Shown: positions 40,243-49,810 of the stretch, in pieces
Layout: every line of letters begins with the position of its first letter
How positions within the stretch are numbered: the first letter of the stretch is position 1
Assembly (NCBI RefSeq): GCF_005222485.1
Contig: NZ_CP029078.1
Coordinates: 5,979,501 to 6,043,500, forward strand
Length of the DNA: 64,000 bases
Reading direction: 5' to 3'
Source of the DNA: Streptomyces griseoviridis
Lineage (GTDB): Bacteria > Actinomycetota > Actinomycetes > Streptomycetales > Streptomycetaceae
Translations under genes and position numbers: made by a program
The notes under the pieces: model-generated
Seen by the model: the letters and a program-made list of their open reading frames with translations, nothing else
What the model was told of the DNA's origin: nothing
Database searches by the model: none

Positions 40243-40911
40243 ATGCGCCTGTTGATCGTGGAAGACGAGAAGCGCCTCGCGCTGTCGCTCGCCAAGGGGC
40301 TGACCGCCGAGGGGTACGCCGTGGACGTCGTCCACGACGGCCGGGAGGGCCTGCACCGGGCCTGTGAGGGGGCGTACGACCTCGTGATCCTCGACATCAT
40401 GCTGCCCGGCCTCAACGGCTACCGCGTCTGCGCCGCCCTGCGCGCCGCCGGGCACGAGGTGCCGATCCTGATGCTCACCGCCAAGGACGGCGAGTACGAC
40501 GAGGCCGAGGGCCTGGACACCGGCGCCGACGACTACCTCACCAAACCGTTCTCGTACGTCGTGCTGGTCGCCCGGGTGAAGGCGCTGCTGCGCCGCCGCG
40601 CGCAGGGCCCGGGCGCCTCCCCGGTCCGGGTCCTCGGCGATCTGCGGGTCGACACCGCGGCCCGCCGGGTCTTCCTGCGGGACGACGAGGTGACCCTCAC
40701 GGCGAAGGAGTTCGCCGTCCTCGAACACCTCGTGGGGCGGGCCGGCGAGGTCGTCTCCAAGGCCGACATCCTGGAGCACGTCTGGGACTTCGCGTACGAC
40801 GGCGACCCCAACATCGTCGAGGTGTACGTCAGCACCCTGCGCCGCAAGCTGCGCGCCGAACTCATCAGGACCGTGCGCGGCGCCGGGTACCGCCTGGAGA
40901 CCGGGCGGTGA
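40243..40911 (+). CDS. OmpR/PhoB-family response regulator
   Basis: The 222-residue protein has a receiver domain (1-115) with the phosphoacceptor D51 (VILDIMLPG), acidic pocket EDE near 6-8 and K in KPFSY. A winged-helix DNA-binding domain follows (about 125-220), with VTLTAKEFAVLEHL and VEVYVSTLRRKL. Its last four bases overlap the kinase start (GTGA), so the pair is translated together. The operator at 40189-40224 is its most likely binding site. Confidence 0.94.
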   Translation: MRLLIVEDEKRLALSLAKGLTAEGYAVDVVHDGREGLHRACEGAYDLVILDIMLPGLNGYRVCAALRAAGHEVPILMLTAKDGEYDEAEGLDTGADDYLTKPFSYVVLVARVKALLRRRAQGPGASPVRVLGDLRVDTAARRVFLRDDEVTLTAKEFAVLEHLVGRAGEVVSKADILEHVWDFAYDGDPNIVEVYVSTLRRKLRAELIRTVRGAGYRLETGR

Positions 40912-42422
40912 GCCGGGTCCTCGGGTCGGTCAGGGCGAAGGCCACCCTCGGCGCCACCCTGGTCGTCGCGGTGGCCCTGCTCGCGGCCGGGGCCGCCGTG
41001 CTGCTGTCGCTGCGCGGCAACCTGCTCGACCAGGCGGACACCCAGGCCGAGCGCTCCGCCAGGAACGTGGCCGCCGACCTCGCCGCGGGCACCGCCTACG
41101 ACCGGCTCGACCTCGACGACGACGGGCCGCCGGTCCAGGTCGTCGACGAGGACGGCCGCCTGGTCGCCGCGAGCGAGGGCCTCGACGCCGTCTCAGGGAC
41201 GGGCAGCGCGGCCGTCCGCCCCCGGCCCCCGTCGCCGTCGGCCACGCCGGACGGCGGCGGCAGCGACGAGCGCGGCAGCCGCGACGACAGCGACGACAGC
41301 GACGACGACGGCGACGACAGTGGCGACGACCGTTCGGGCAGGGCAGGTTCGGGCGGTGACGACGACTCCTACGCCACCCTCGAACCCGGCGAGATCGCCG
41401 ACGAGGCCGGTCGCTCCGACGGCTCCGCGACCGTCGACGGCGAGCGGGCCGACTACCGCTTCGCCGCCGTCCAGGTGGAGGTGCCGGGCAAGGGGCGGCT
41501 CACCGTGTGGGCGGGCGCCGCGCTCGCCACCGAGCAGGGCGCCGTACGGACCGCGCTGACCGTCATGCTGGTCGGGTTCCCGCTGCTGCTCTGCGTCGTC
41601 GGGGTCGTCACCTGGCTGGTCACCCGGCGGGCGCTGCGGCCGGTCGAGGGGATCAGGCGGGAGCTGGCCGCGATCACCGCCTCCGCGGACCTCGCCCGCC
41701 GGGTGCCGGTGCCCGACGCGCACGACGAGGTCGCCCGGCTGGCCCGCACCACCAACGAGACGCTGACCGCGCTGGAGACCTCGGTGGAGCGCCAGCGCCG
41801 GTTCGTCGCCGACGCCTCCCACGAACTGCGCAGCCCGATCGCCTCGCTGCGCACCCAGTTGGAGGTCGGCGAGGCGCACCCCGAGCTGCTGGACGTGCCG
41901 GGCGCCGTCGAGGACACCGTGCGGCTCCAGCGGCTCGCCGCCGACCTGCTGCTGCTGGCCAGGCTCGACGCGGGGGAGCGGCCCGCCGACACCCCGGTCG
42001 ACCTCGGGGAGCTGGCCCTCGACCAGTCCGCGGGGCGGGCCGGGGTGACGGTGTCCGCGGCCGACGCCGTCACGGTGTCCGGATCGCGCGGGCAACTGGC
42101 GCGGGTGCTGGCCAACCTGCTGGACAACGCGGCCAGGCACGCCCGCGCGGAGATCACCGTCACGGTGCGCCGGGAGGGTGACGTCGCGGTCCTCGCGGTC
42201 GCCGACGACGGCGACGGGGTGCCCGAGGACGAACGGGAGCGGATCTTCGAGCGGTTCGTGCGGCGGGACGACGCGCGCAGCCGGGACGACGGCGGGGCCG
42301 GACTCGGGCTCGCCATCGCGCGGGATGTCGCCGCCCGCCACGGCGGCACCCTCACCGTCCGTCAGGCACCGGCGGGCGGCGCCCTGTTCGAACTGCGGCT
42401 GCCGCCGCGCGACCGGGCCTAG
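40908..42422 (+). CDS. sensor histidine kinase with acidic extracellular insert
   Basis: The 504-residue kinase has two membrane helices (about 12-34 and 210-235), HAMP, the H-box histidine H305 (DASHELRSP) and a HATPase domain (N box LLDNAARHA, G boxes GDGVPEDE and GAGLGLAIA). The extracellular region (about 36-205) contains a run of Ser/Asp-rich residues such as DDSDDSDDDGDD, unusual and probably disordered. This could bind cations. Its partner regulator is directly upstream and the PepSY protein is divergent. Confidence 0.92.
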   Translation: MSRVLGSVRAKATLGATLVVAVALLAAGAAVLLSLRGNLLDQADTQAERSARNVAADLAAGTAYDRLDLDDDGPPVQVVDEDGRLVAASEGLDAVSGTGSAAVRPRPPSPSATPDGGGSDERGSRDDSDDSDDDGDDSGDDRSGRAGSGGDDDSYATLEPGEIADEAGRSDGSATVDGERADYRFAAVQVEVPGKGRLTVWAGAALATEQGAVRTALTVMLVGFPLLLCVVGVVTWLVTRRALRPVEGIRRELAAITASADLARRVPVPDAHDEVARLARTTNETLTALETSVERQRRFVADASHELRSPIASLRTQLEVGEAHPELLDVPGAVEDTVRLQRLAADLLLLARLDAGERPADTPVDLGELALDQSAGRAGVTVSAADAVTVSGSRGQLARVLANLLDNAARHARAEITVTVRREGDVAVLAVADDGDGVPEDERERIFERFVRRDDARSRDDGGAGLGLAIARDVAARHGGTLTVRQAPAGGALFELRLPPRDRA

Positions 42423-42437
42423 GACGGGCCCCCGAGG

Positions 42438-42914
42438 CTACGGGCGGCCGCGGTGGCCGCGCAGGTGCTGGGCGATCGGCTTCAGCGCCTTCTCCAGTTC
42501 CGCGAGGGCGTCGGGGGAGAGCAGGTCGATGAAGTGCCTGCGCACGGACGCCACATGGTGGGGCGAGACCTTCCGCATGGTCTCCAGGCCGTGCGCGGTG
42601 AGGACGGCGAAGAGGCCGCGCCGGTCGGACTCGCAGTTCTCGCGCCTGACCAGGTCGGCGTTCTCCATCCGGGTGATCTGGTGCGAGAGTCTGCTCTTGG
42701 ACTGGAGGGTGGCGGCGGCGAGGTCGCTCATCCGCATCCGCATGTCGTCCGACTCGGAGAGGTTCACGAGGATCTCGTAGTCGTTCATCGTCAGGCCGAA
42801 CGGCTGGAGGTCCTTCTCCAGCTGATACGTCAACAGCCTGTTGACCTCTAGGTGGGTGCGCCAGGCGCACTGCTCCGCGTCGGTCAGCCAGTGCGTGGCC
42901 GTCTCAGTCTCCAT
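42438..42914 (-). CDS. MarR-family transcriptional regulator
   Basis: The 158-residue protein has the MarR winged helix: LLTYQLEKDLQPFGLTMNDYEILVNL, the recognition-helix region AATLQSKSRLSHQITRMENADLV, then the wing RRENCESDRRGLFAVLTAHG. It appears autonomous, with no obvious target beside it. TAGACT sits at -12 to -7 (42926-42921), which implies a leaderless transcript. Confidence 0.9.
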   Translation of the reverse strand: METETATHWLTDAEQCAWRTHLEVNRLLTYQLEKDLQPFGLTMNDYEILVNLSESDDMRMRMSDLAAATLQSKSRLSHQITRMENADLVRRENCESDRRGLFAVLTAHGLETMRKVSPHHVASVRRHFIDLLSPDALAELEKALKPIAQHLRGHRGRP

Positions 42915-43006
42915 GAGTGAAGTCTACCTAAGATGTTGAATGATGAACTAGCCTGAGCGGTGTGACGGCGTGCACGCGTTCGACGTCACACTCCGCAGAC
43001 TACCGC

Positions 43007-43807
43007 TCACAGACCGAAGCGGCGCTGGAGGTCACCGAGCTGTCCGGGAAGGCGCTGTGCCCCCGCGCCCGGCGCGCCACCGGTCTGCGGCCCCTGCCCG
43101 CCCGGCACCCCGGCCTGCTGCGGAGGCGCCCCGATCGGCTGCTCCGCCATGAGCGACTCGCTCGACTGGAGCAGCACCGTGCCGGCCCCGACGAACTCGA
43201 ACTGGTGCTCCTCGCCGGAGGCCCCGCCGATGCCCGTCATCGCACGTAGGCCGCCCAGCACGCCGGTCAGATAGCCGTGGTCGTAGTGGTGGCAGGGGGA
43301 GGGGCAGTCGGCCCAGCCGACCAGCGCCTGCGGGTCGACCCGGATCGGGGGTTCCATGAACACCACGGGGCCGTTCGAGGCGGCGACGAACTTGCCCGTT
43401 CCGATCAGGGTCAGAAAGCCCGGCACGATCGACTGCTTGAGCGCCAGACTTGGCTGGAAAGCGAGCAGATTGCCGGAGCGAACGGTCAGATTGCCGTCGT
43501 CGAGGTCGAACGAGTTCACGTCGAAGGCCCGGTCGGCGAGGAGCATCTTGCCCGAGCCCTCCGCCACCACCCAGTCGCTCGCGTGCAGCGGCGAATGGAA
43601 CGACGTCCGCACCAGGTGGTCGAGACGGCCGTGCCCGATGCCGTTGAAGTCGATCGACCCGTAGTAGGCGATCATCTTCCCCTTCTGGAGGAACCACTGG
43701 CTCCCCTTCAGCTCCACGCAGAAGGTGTAGTCGTTCACGTTGTCGTCGACCGGCAGCGTCGCCGGGTCGAGGACCACAGGACCGCCGGTGCCCGGGTACC
43801 CGCTCAC
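43007..43807 (-). CDS. AIM24-family protein 1
   Basis: The 266-residue protein is a beta-rich AIM24/TIGR00266-like domain with FCVELKGSQWFLQKGKMIAYYG near 29-50 and WVVAEGSGKMLLADRAFDVN. It ends in a Gly/Pro/Gln-rich tail of about 40 residues. Members of this family are found in bacteria and as a yeast mitochondrial protein, with unclear function. It is the last gene of a three-gene operon of paralogues and its start overlaps the stop of the second by 4 bp. Confidence 0.87.
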   Translation of the reverse strand: MSGYPGTGGPVVLDPATLPVDDNVNDYTFCVELKGSQWFLQKGKMIAYYGSIDFNGIGHGRLDHLVRTSFHSPLHASDWVVAEGSGKMLLADRAFDVNSFDLDDGNLTVRSGNLLAFQPSLALKQSIVPGFLTLIGTGKFVAASNGPVVFMEPPIRVDPQALVGWADCPSPCHHYDHGYLTGVLGGLRAMTGIGGASGEEHQFEFVGAGTVLLQSSESLMAEQPIGAPPQQAGVPGGQGPQTGGAPGAGAQRLPGQLGDLQRRFGL

Positions 43808-44454
43808 AGCTTCTCCTCCGACGCCTGGACGTACACCGCACCGCTCCCGCTCAGCTCCAGTTGGAACGCCTCGCCCGACCCCCGCCCCACCATCTCCCGC
43901 CAGCCGAGCGCCGCCGACAGCCGGTTGCGCACGTCGCCGTGGTGGGCCACGTACGCCTGCGGGTCGACGTGCACCGGGCGCTGCGGGGTGATCGGGACCT
44001 CGAAGACACCGCCGTGCGCCATCACGGCCACCGCGCCCCGCCCCCGCAGGGTGGTCGTGAACAGGCCCTGCCCGGTCACCTGGCCCCGCACCATGCCCAT
44101 CACCCCGCCCTGCGAGCCCATGAACATCGTGCCCTGTTCGAGGGTGCCCTCGAAGGCGAGCAGCCGGTCCGCCTCCACGTAGAGGGTGTCGCCGGTCAGC
44201 TCGATGACCTGGACATGGTGGCCGCCGTGCCCGAACAGCACGGTGCCGCGGCCCTCGACGGTCATCAGCGGGGTCGCCTCACCGGCCACCCGGCGCCCGA
44301 CCATCGACAGGAAGCCGCCCTGGCCGCCCTGGAGGTTCGGGGTGAACGACACCTCGCCCCGGTAGGCGAGCATCGCGCCGCGCTGGCTGTACAGCCGCTG
44401 TCCCGGCTGGAGGGCGGCCTCGACCATCTTGGAGTTGATCTCACGGAAGCCCAT
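43804..44454 (-). CDS. AIM24-family protein 2
   Basis: The 216-residue protein carries the same domain: MVEAALQPGQRLYSQRGAML, LMTVEGRGTVLFGHGGHHVQ, GQGLFTTTLRGRGAVAV and VDPQAYVAHHGDV. ATG 44454 lies one base after the stop of the upstream paralogue and has GGGGGA at a suitable spacing. An ATG at 44463 is also in frame. The GLFTTT core is shared with protein 3 but absent from protein 1, so 2 and 3 are closer relatives. Confidence 0.87.
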   Translation of the reverse strand: MGFREINSKMVEAALQPGQRLYSQRGAMLAYRGEVSFTPNLQGGQGGFLSMVGRRVAGEATPLMTVEGRGTVLFGHGGHHVQVIELTGDTLYVEADRLLAFEGTLEQGTMFMGSQGGVMGMVRGQVTGQGLFTTTLRGRGAVAVMAHGGVFEVPITPQRPVHVDPQAYVAHHGDVRNRLSAALGWREMVGRGSGEAFQLELSGSGAVYVQASEEKL

Positions 44455-44455
44455 C

Positions 44456-45091
44456 TCACACATCCCCCGCGATCGTCTCGCGCTCGCTCGGCTGGACGTA
44501 CACCAGGCCCTCGCCCTCGAACCGGATCTGGAAGGCCTCGCCGCCGCCCTCGCCGAGGAAGGTGCGGAAGGTCACACCGGACTGGAAGGACTGCCGCAGC
44601 CCGCCGCCCTGGTGGGCGATGTAGGCGCCGGGGTCGACGGTCAGCGGGTACTGCGGGCTGACCCGCAGCACCACGGCGGGGCCGTCGGAGAGGATCGCCG
44701 CCTGCCCGTGCCCCTCCACCGTCGTCGTGAAGAGGCCGTTGCCCTGGGAGGCGCCGCGCAGCCCGGTGAACGTGGTGCCGGTCCTGAGCCCGGCGTCGGT
44801 CACCAGCAGGTTGCTCGACTCCACGTAGAGCTTGTCGCCCTGGAGTCCGACGAGGTTGATCTCCGCGGCACGGTCGGCGAACCAGCAGGTGCCGTGCCCC
44901 TTCACCTCCATCACCGTCATCTGCTCGCCGGTGATCCGCCGGGTCACCATCCCCCGGATCCCCTCACCACCGCCGCTCAGCTTCTTGAACGTCATCTGCC
45001 CGTCGTACGCGACCATCGAGCCGTTCTTCGCCTTCACGGCGTCCCCGGTCATGTCGACGGCGAGCACCTTGCTGCCCTGGAGTCGGAACAT
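44456..45091 (-). CDS. AIM24-family protein 3 (first gene of the operon)
   Basis: The 211-residue protein begins [22 protein letters not shown] and shows [41 protein letters not shown] and [12 protein letters not shown], the best preserved AIM24 sequence of the three. The start is ATG 45091. A GTG two codons upstream is possible. It leads the operon, and the upstream 144 bp hold its promoter and that of the divergent DUF3817 gene. Confidence 0.88.
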   Translation of the reverse strand: MFRLQGSKVLAVDMTGDAVKAKNGSMVAYDGQMTFKKLSGGGEGIRGMVTRRITGEQMTVMEVKGHGTCWFADRAAEINLVGLQGDKLYVESSNLLVTDAGLRTGTTFTGLRGASQGNGLFTTTVEGHGQAAILSDGPAVVLRVSPQYPLTVDPGAYIAHQGGGLRQSFQSGVTFRTFLGEGGGEAFQIRFEGEGLVYVQPSERETIAGDV

Positions 45092-45235
45092 CGCCACCCA
45101 GCGAAGGTAACCCCCGCCGCCGCCCCGTCCCCCACGTTTGTCACAATGGGACGACGTTTGTGCCCGCGTTCACAAACGCGTCGGCGCGGCTTCCGCACCC
45201 GCCGGCGTCATCCCACCGACCACCGAAGGTGACCC

Positions 45236-45580
45236 GTGGACCTCAAGACCGCCTCCGCCCTCCGCCGTCTCCGCCTCGTCTCCGCGCCCGAGGCGGTCTC
45301 CTTCCTGCTGCTGCTGGTCTGCTCGGTGCTGAAGCGGACCACCGACTTCAACGCGGTCCCGGTCATGGGCGCGGTCCACGGCATCCTCTTCGTCCTCTAC
45401 GTGATCTTCTGGGCGGACGCCTGGAACCGCGCCAAGTGGAGCCTGGGCACCGCCGCGCTCTACTTCGTCCTCTCGGTCCTGCCGACCGGCGGCTTCTTCG
45501 CCGAGCGCCGGCTCAAGCGCGCCGCCGAGGACGAGGTCATCGCCTCCCGCGCCCGCAGGGAAGGGGTGGTCGGCGCATGA
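45236..45580 (+). CDS. DUF3817 membrane protein
   Basis: The 114-residue protein has three membrane helices (about 17-34, 42-62 and 68-88), and its conserved features include [18 protein letters not shown] and the [11 protein letters not shown] turn. This matches the DUF3817 family, whose role is unknown. A paralogue lies at 54.5 kb. It overlaps the next gene by 4 bp (ATGA). Confidence 0.85.
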   Translation: MDLKTASALRRLRLVSAPEAVSFLLLLVCSVLKRTTDFNAVPVMGAVHGILFVLYVIFWADAWNRAKWSLGTAALYFVLSVLPTGGFFAERRLKRAAEDEVIASRARREGVVGA

Positions 45581-45873
45581 TCGTCGCCTTCTCCGTGACG
45601 CCGCTCGGCGTCGGCGAGGACGTGGGGGAGTACGTCGCCGACGCGGTCAGGGTGGTCCGCGCGTCCGGGCTGCCGCACCGCACCGACGCCATGTTCACCT
45701 CGATCGAGGGCGAGTGGGACGAGGTCATGGACGTCGTCAGGCGCGCGGTGGCCGCCGTCGAGGCGCGCGCTCCCCGGGTCTCGCTGGTCCTCAAGGCGGA
45801 CATCCGCCCAGGGGTGACCGACGGCCTCACCTCCAAGGTGGCCACGGTGGAACGCCACCTCGCCGACGGTTAG
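45577..45873 (+). CDS. MTH1187-family thiamine-binding-fold protein
   Basis: The 98-residue protein starts [20 protein letters not shown] and contains [19 protein letters not shown] and [12 protein letters not shown], the PF01910-type ferredoxin-like fold that binds thiamine or related molecules in some members. It is coupled to the DUF3817 gene by a 4-bp overlap. A link to thiamine is not shown by the neighbours. Confidence 0.85.
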   Translation: MIVAFSVTPLGVGEDVGEYVADAVRVVRASGLPHRTDAMFTSIEGEWDEVMDVVRRAVAAVEARAPRVSLVLKADIRPGVTDGLTSKVATVERHLADG

Positions 45874-46032
45874 GCCCGCTTACCTCAACTCCCTCTCCTC
45901 TACGGGCACTTCACGGCGCCCCGCGCTCCGGTCGCGGCGGCGCGTGCGGTGCCCGTAGCCGATTCGGATGACGCCCACCTGGCCGCTCCAAGTCGACATG
46001 TCCCCATATCTCCACTTTGGTGAGGTTATCGG

Positions 46033-46051
46033 GATCACTGTTCGATCACTG
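46033..46051 (+). promoter_or_regulatory. GATCACTG direct repeat before cslA
   Basis: GATCACTG occurs at 46033-46040 and 46044-46051, an 11-bp period, ending at the cslA ribosome binding site. Direct repeats one helical turn apart are typical of regulator sites. The regulator is unknown. Confidence 0.4.
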
Positions 46052-46060
46052 GAGGGCCCC

Positions 46061-47842
46061 GTGCGGCAGCCTGACGAGGGCTACGACTACGACACCCACA
46101 GCCGACTGGCCGGACCGCTCACCGAGCCGCCGGCCGGCCCCTACCGGGTGCGGTACACCTCTCTCCTCTCCCGCGAGCCCCACCGAATACGCGCCGTCCT
46201 GCTGATGAGCCTGGCCCCGGTGCTCACCGGGATCCTGCTCGTCTACCTGGTCTGGCCCACCCACTGGGTGGAGCGCGAGGGCGGCGAGGAGTGGCTGATC
46301 GGCCTCGACACCACGATGCTCATAGCCATCGGCCTGATCGAGCTGTTCATGGTGGTCAACGTGGCCTCCGTCGCCCACGCCACCCTGGTCGCCCACGACC
46401 CCGTCCCGGTCGTCCCCGAACCCGGCACCCGCGTCGCCTTCCTGACGACGTACGTCCCCGGCAAGGAACCCCTCGCGATGGTCCGCGCGACCCTGGAGGG
46501 CGCGGTGCGGATCACCCACCCCGGCCTCCTCGACGTCTGGCTCCTCGACGAGGGCGACGACGAGCAGGCCAAGGCGCTCTGCGCCGAACTGGGCGTACGC
46601 CACTTCACCCGCCACGGCGTCCCGGAGTGGAACCGCCCCAAGGGCGTCCACAAGGCCCGCACCAAGCACGGCAACTACAACGCGTGGATCGCCATGCACG
46701 GCGACGCGTACGACTTCTTCGCCTCCGTCGACACCGACCACGTCCCCGGCCCGAACTTCCTCGAACGGATGATGGGCTACTTCCGGGACCCGGACGTCGC
46801 CTTCGTCGTCGGCCCGCAGGTGTACGGCAACTACGCCAACCCCGTCACCAAGGCCGCGGAGTCGCAGCAGTTCCTCTTCCACGCGCTGATCCAGCGGGCG
46901 GGCAACCGCTACCGCGCGCCGATGTTCGTCGGCACCAACAACGTCGTGCGGATCTCCGCCGTCAAGCAGATCGGCGGCCTGTACGACTCGATCACCGAGG
47001 ACATGGCGACCGGCTTCGAGATCCACCGCCGCCGCAACCCCGCCACCGGCCGCCACTGGCGGTCCGTCTACACCCCCGACGTCCTCGCGGTGGGCGAGGG
47101 CCCGGCCTCCTGGACCGACTTCTTCACCCAGCAGATGCGCTGGTCGCGCGGCACCTACGAGACCCTGCTCAAGCAGTACTGGAAGGCACCGTTCACGATG
47201 CCGCCCGGCCGGCTGTTCTCGTACACGATGATGCTCGTCTACTACCCCATGACGGCCGTCAACTGGCTGCTCGGCATCCTCAGCTGCGTGCTCTTCATGT
47301 GGTTCGGGGCCTCCGGCACCCAGGTCTCCGCCTCCGTCTGGCTGATGCTCTACAGCGACGCGGCGGCCCTCCAGGTCGGCCTCTACCTGTGGAACCGCAG
47401 GCACAACGTCTCCCCGCACGAACCCGAGGGCTCCGGCGGTCTGGCCGGCATGGCGATGTCCGCGCTCTCCGCGCCCATCTACCTCAAGTCGCTCGGCGAA
47501 GCGCTGATCCGCCGCCCCAGCCGGTTCGTGGTGACCCCCAAGGGCGGCGACAGCAGCGCCGACCGGGTCCTCACCTTCCGCATCCACCTCTTCTGGGCGA
47601 CCCTGCTCGCGGCCTCCCTCGCCGCCTCCGTCGTCCTCGACCACACCCACGCGGCCATGCGGACCTGGGCCGTCCTCGCCATGGCGATATCCCTGGCACC
47701 GGTCGGGGTGTGGTGCTCCACGCTGCTCCGGGAGCGCCGGCAGCGGCAGCCGCTGCCCCGCGCCACCCGGCCGAGGGAGAGCGCCGAACCCGTCCTGGCG
47801 GCCGGCGCCCCGGTCTCCAGCTCCTCGACAGGAGGTAACTAG
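46061..47842 (+). CDS. cslA: cellulose synthase-like glycosyltransferase family 2 protein CslA
   Basis: CslA makes a beta-glucan at hyphal tips that supports attachment and morphogenesis. The 593-residue protein has two N-terminal membrane helices, then a GT2 domain with DEGDD, DTDH, TEDMATG and the product-binding QQMRWSRG. Several C-terminal helices follow. All are the D,D,D,QxxRW residues of processive synthases. GTG 46061 is chosen because GGAGGG (46051-46056) sits five bases upstream and the protein then starts VRQPDEGYDYD. An ATG at 45968 would run through the promoter. It is followed after three bases by glxA and is cotranscribed with it. Confidence 0.93.
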   Translation: MRQPDEGYDYDTHSRLAGPLTEPPAGPYRVRYTSLLSREPHRIRAVLLMSLAPVLTGILLVYLVWPTHWVEREGGEEWLIGLDTTMLIAIGLIELFMVVNVASVAHATLVAHDPVPVVPEPGTRVAFLTTYVPGKEPLAMVRATLEGAVRITHPGLLDVWLLDEGDDEQAKALCAELGVRHFTRHGVPEWNRPKGVHKARTKHGNYNAWIAMHGDAYDFFASVDTDHVPGPNFLERMMGYFRDPDVAFVVGPQVYGNYANPVTKAAESQQFLFHALIQRAGNRYRAPMFVGTNNVVRISAVKQIGGLYDSITEDMATGFEIHRRRNPATGRHWRSVYTPDVLAVGEGPASWTDFFTQQMRWSRGTYETLLKQYWKAPFTMPPGRLFSYTMMLVYYPMTAVNWLLGILSCVLFMWFGASGTQVSASVWLMLYSDAAALQVGLYLWNRRHNVSPHEPEGSGGLAGMAMSALSAPIYLKSLGEALIRRPSRFVVTPKGGDSSADRVLTFRIHLFWATLLAASLAASVVLDHTHAAMRTWAVLAMAISLAPVGVWCSTLLRERRQRQPLPRATRPRESAEPVLAAGAPVSSSSTGGN

Positions 47843-47845
47843 GCC

Positions 47846-49801
47846 ATGGCCATCCGACAGTCACGCTCCACCAAGAAGACCGTCCTCGGCATCGGCGGCA
47901 TAGTCGTCCTGGCCGGACTCAACGCGCCGGCCGCCCTCGACTTCGTCGGGGAGAAGTACCACGCGTGGGAGATATCCCGGCCCGGGTACCAGGCGAAGTA
48001 CGGCTCCTGGGCGCAGCTCGACATCCCGGAGAAGTACCGCACCAACGCCATCCACGCGGCGCTCCTGCACACCGGCAAGGTCCTCATCGTGGCCGGCTCG
48101 GGCAACGAGCAGAAGAAGTTCGACAAGGGCTCCTTCGACACCGTCCTGTGGGACCCCAAGGCCAACACCTTCAAGAAGATCCCCACCCCGGACGACTTCT
48201 TCTGCTCGGGGCACGCCCAGCTCCCCGACGGCCGCATGCTGGTGGCCGGCGGCACCGCGCGCTACGAGCAGCTCGACGGCGAGGTGCGCCGGGCGGGCGG
48301 CGGCATGCGGGTCAAGAACGAGAACCCCGACAAGGCGATGTTCCTGAAGAAGGGCACCCGGTTCCGCTCGCCCGCGGGCGTCGAGTACGTCAGCAGGTTC
48401 GACGTCACCGTCCCCAAGGCGAAGCGCTCCTTCAAGGTCAGCTACGACGGCCGCGGCGCGATGCAGCCCTGGCGGACCCAGGTCACCGCGAGCGAGGTGC
48501 GGGTCTTCGTCGAGGCCGCCGAGAAGGGGCCGCTGTCGGCCACCGACAAGCAGGCCCAGTACGACATCGAGGGCCTGAAGGGCGAGGACGCCGACAACAC
48601 CTACGGCCTCAGCGAGAAGATCACCCTCGACAAGCAGGACTTCCAGGGCATCCGCGCCGCCTACGAGTTCGACCCGAAGGCGGAACGGTACGTCCCGGTC
48701 GACCCGATGCAGAAGGCCCGCTGGTACCCGACCCTGGTCGGTCTCGACGACGGCCGGGTCCTCGCCGTCTCCGGACTCGACGACGTCGGGGTGATCGACC
48801 CGGGCGACAACGAGATCTACGACCCGAGGACCAAGAAGTGGTCGCCGGGACCCAAGCGGTACTTCCCGACCTACCCGGCGCTCTTCCTCACCAAGGGCGG
48901 CAAGCTGTTCTACCCGGCGTCCAACGCCGGCTACGGGCCCGCCGAACAGGGCCGTGAACCGGGCCTGTGGGACCTGAAGACCAACACCTTCACCAAGGTG
49001 CCAGGGCTGCGCGACCCCGCCCAGACGGAGACGTCGGCCTCGCTGCTGCTGCCGCCCGCGCAGGACCAGAAGGTGATGATCATGGGCGGCGGCGGGGTCG
49101 GCGAGTCCAAGAAGTCCACCCCGCGCACCGCGGTCGTCGACCTGAAGAAGGACAACCCCGCCTTCAAGGACGGCCCCGACCTGCCCCAGGGCACCCGCTA
49201 CCTGAACAGCGTGATCATGCCGGACGACTCGGTGTTCACCAGCAACGGCTCGTTCGACTACCGCGGGCGCAGCGCGAGCAACATCTTCAAGGCGCAGTTC
49301 TACGACCCCAAGGCCAACGCCTTCCGGGCGGCGGCCGACCCGATGGTGGGCCGCAACTACCACTCCGAGGCGCTGCTGCTGCCCGACGGCCGGGTCGCCA
49401 CCTTCGGCTCCGACCCGCTCTTCGACGACCAGCAGAACACCAAGCTCGGCCACTTCGAGCAGCGCATGGAGGTGTACACCCCGCCCGCCCTGCACAAGAA
49501 CGGCGCCGCGCGGCCGGTCCTCGCCGACGGCCCGCGGGAGCTGGGCGAGGACCACCGGGCGACCTACCGCACCGACCACCCCGAGCGGGTCGTCAAGGCG
49601 CGGCTGATGCGGCCGAGCGCGGTCACCCACACCACGGACGTCGAGCAGCGCTCCATCGCGCTCGGGCTGACCAAGGACGCCCGTTCGGTGACCGTGGAGG
49701 TCCCCAAGGACCGGGCCCTGGTGCCGCCCGGCTGGTACATGCTGTTCGTGACGGACGGCCAGGGCACCCCGTCCGAGGCGAAGTGGATCCAGGTGAAGTG
49801 A
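47846..49801 (+). CDS. glxA: GlxA, copper radical (galactose oxidase-like) oxidase
   Basis: GlxA is a membrane-anchored mononuclear copper oxidase with a Cys-Tyr radical cofactor. It acts with CslA on the extracellular glucan. The 651-residue protein has an N-terminal anchor (about 11-31) and a Kelch-type beta-propeller. Likely active-site residues are C120 (FFCSGHA), W293-Y294 (RWYPTL), Y505-H506 (NYHSEALLL) and H595 (THTTDVEQR), assigned by alignment with galactose oxidase from memory. A C-terminal immunoglobulin-like domain completes it. AGGAGG lies in the last codons of cslA. The Cys-Tyr pair should be C120-Y294. Confidence 0.92.
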   Translation: MAIRQSRSTKKTVLGIGGIVVLAGLNAPAALDFVGEKYHAWEISRPGYQAKYGSWAQLDIPEKYRTNAIHAALLHTGKVLIVAGSGNEQKKFDKGSFDTVLWDPKANTFKKIPTPDDFFCSGHAQLPDGRMLVAGGTARYEQLDGEVRRAGGGMRVKNENPDKAMFLKKGTRFRSPAGVEYVSRFDVTVPKAKRSFKVSYDGRGAMQPWRTQVTASEVRVFVEAAEKGPLSATDKQAQYDIEGLKGEDADNTYGLSEKITLDKQDFQGIRAAYEFDPKAERYVPVDPMQKARWYPTLVGLDDGRVLAVSGLDDVGVIDPGDNEIYDPRTKKWSPGPKRYFPTYPALFLTKGGKLFYPASNAGYGPAEQGREPGLWDLKTNTFTKVPGLRDPAQTETSASLLLPPAQDQKVMIMGGGGVGESKKSTPRTAVVDLKKDNPAFKDGPDLPQGTRYLNSVIMPDDSVFTSNGSFDYRGRSASNIFKAQFYDPKANAFRAAADPMVGRNYHSEALLLPDGRVATFGSDPLFDDQQNTKLGHFEQRMEVYTPPALHKNGAARPVLADGPRELGEDHRATYRTDHPERVVKARLMRPSAVTHTTDVEQRSIALGLTKDARSVTVEVPKDRALVPPGWYMLFVTDGQGTPSEAKWIQVK

Positions 49802-49810
49802 ACCCCGGCC

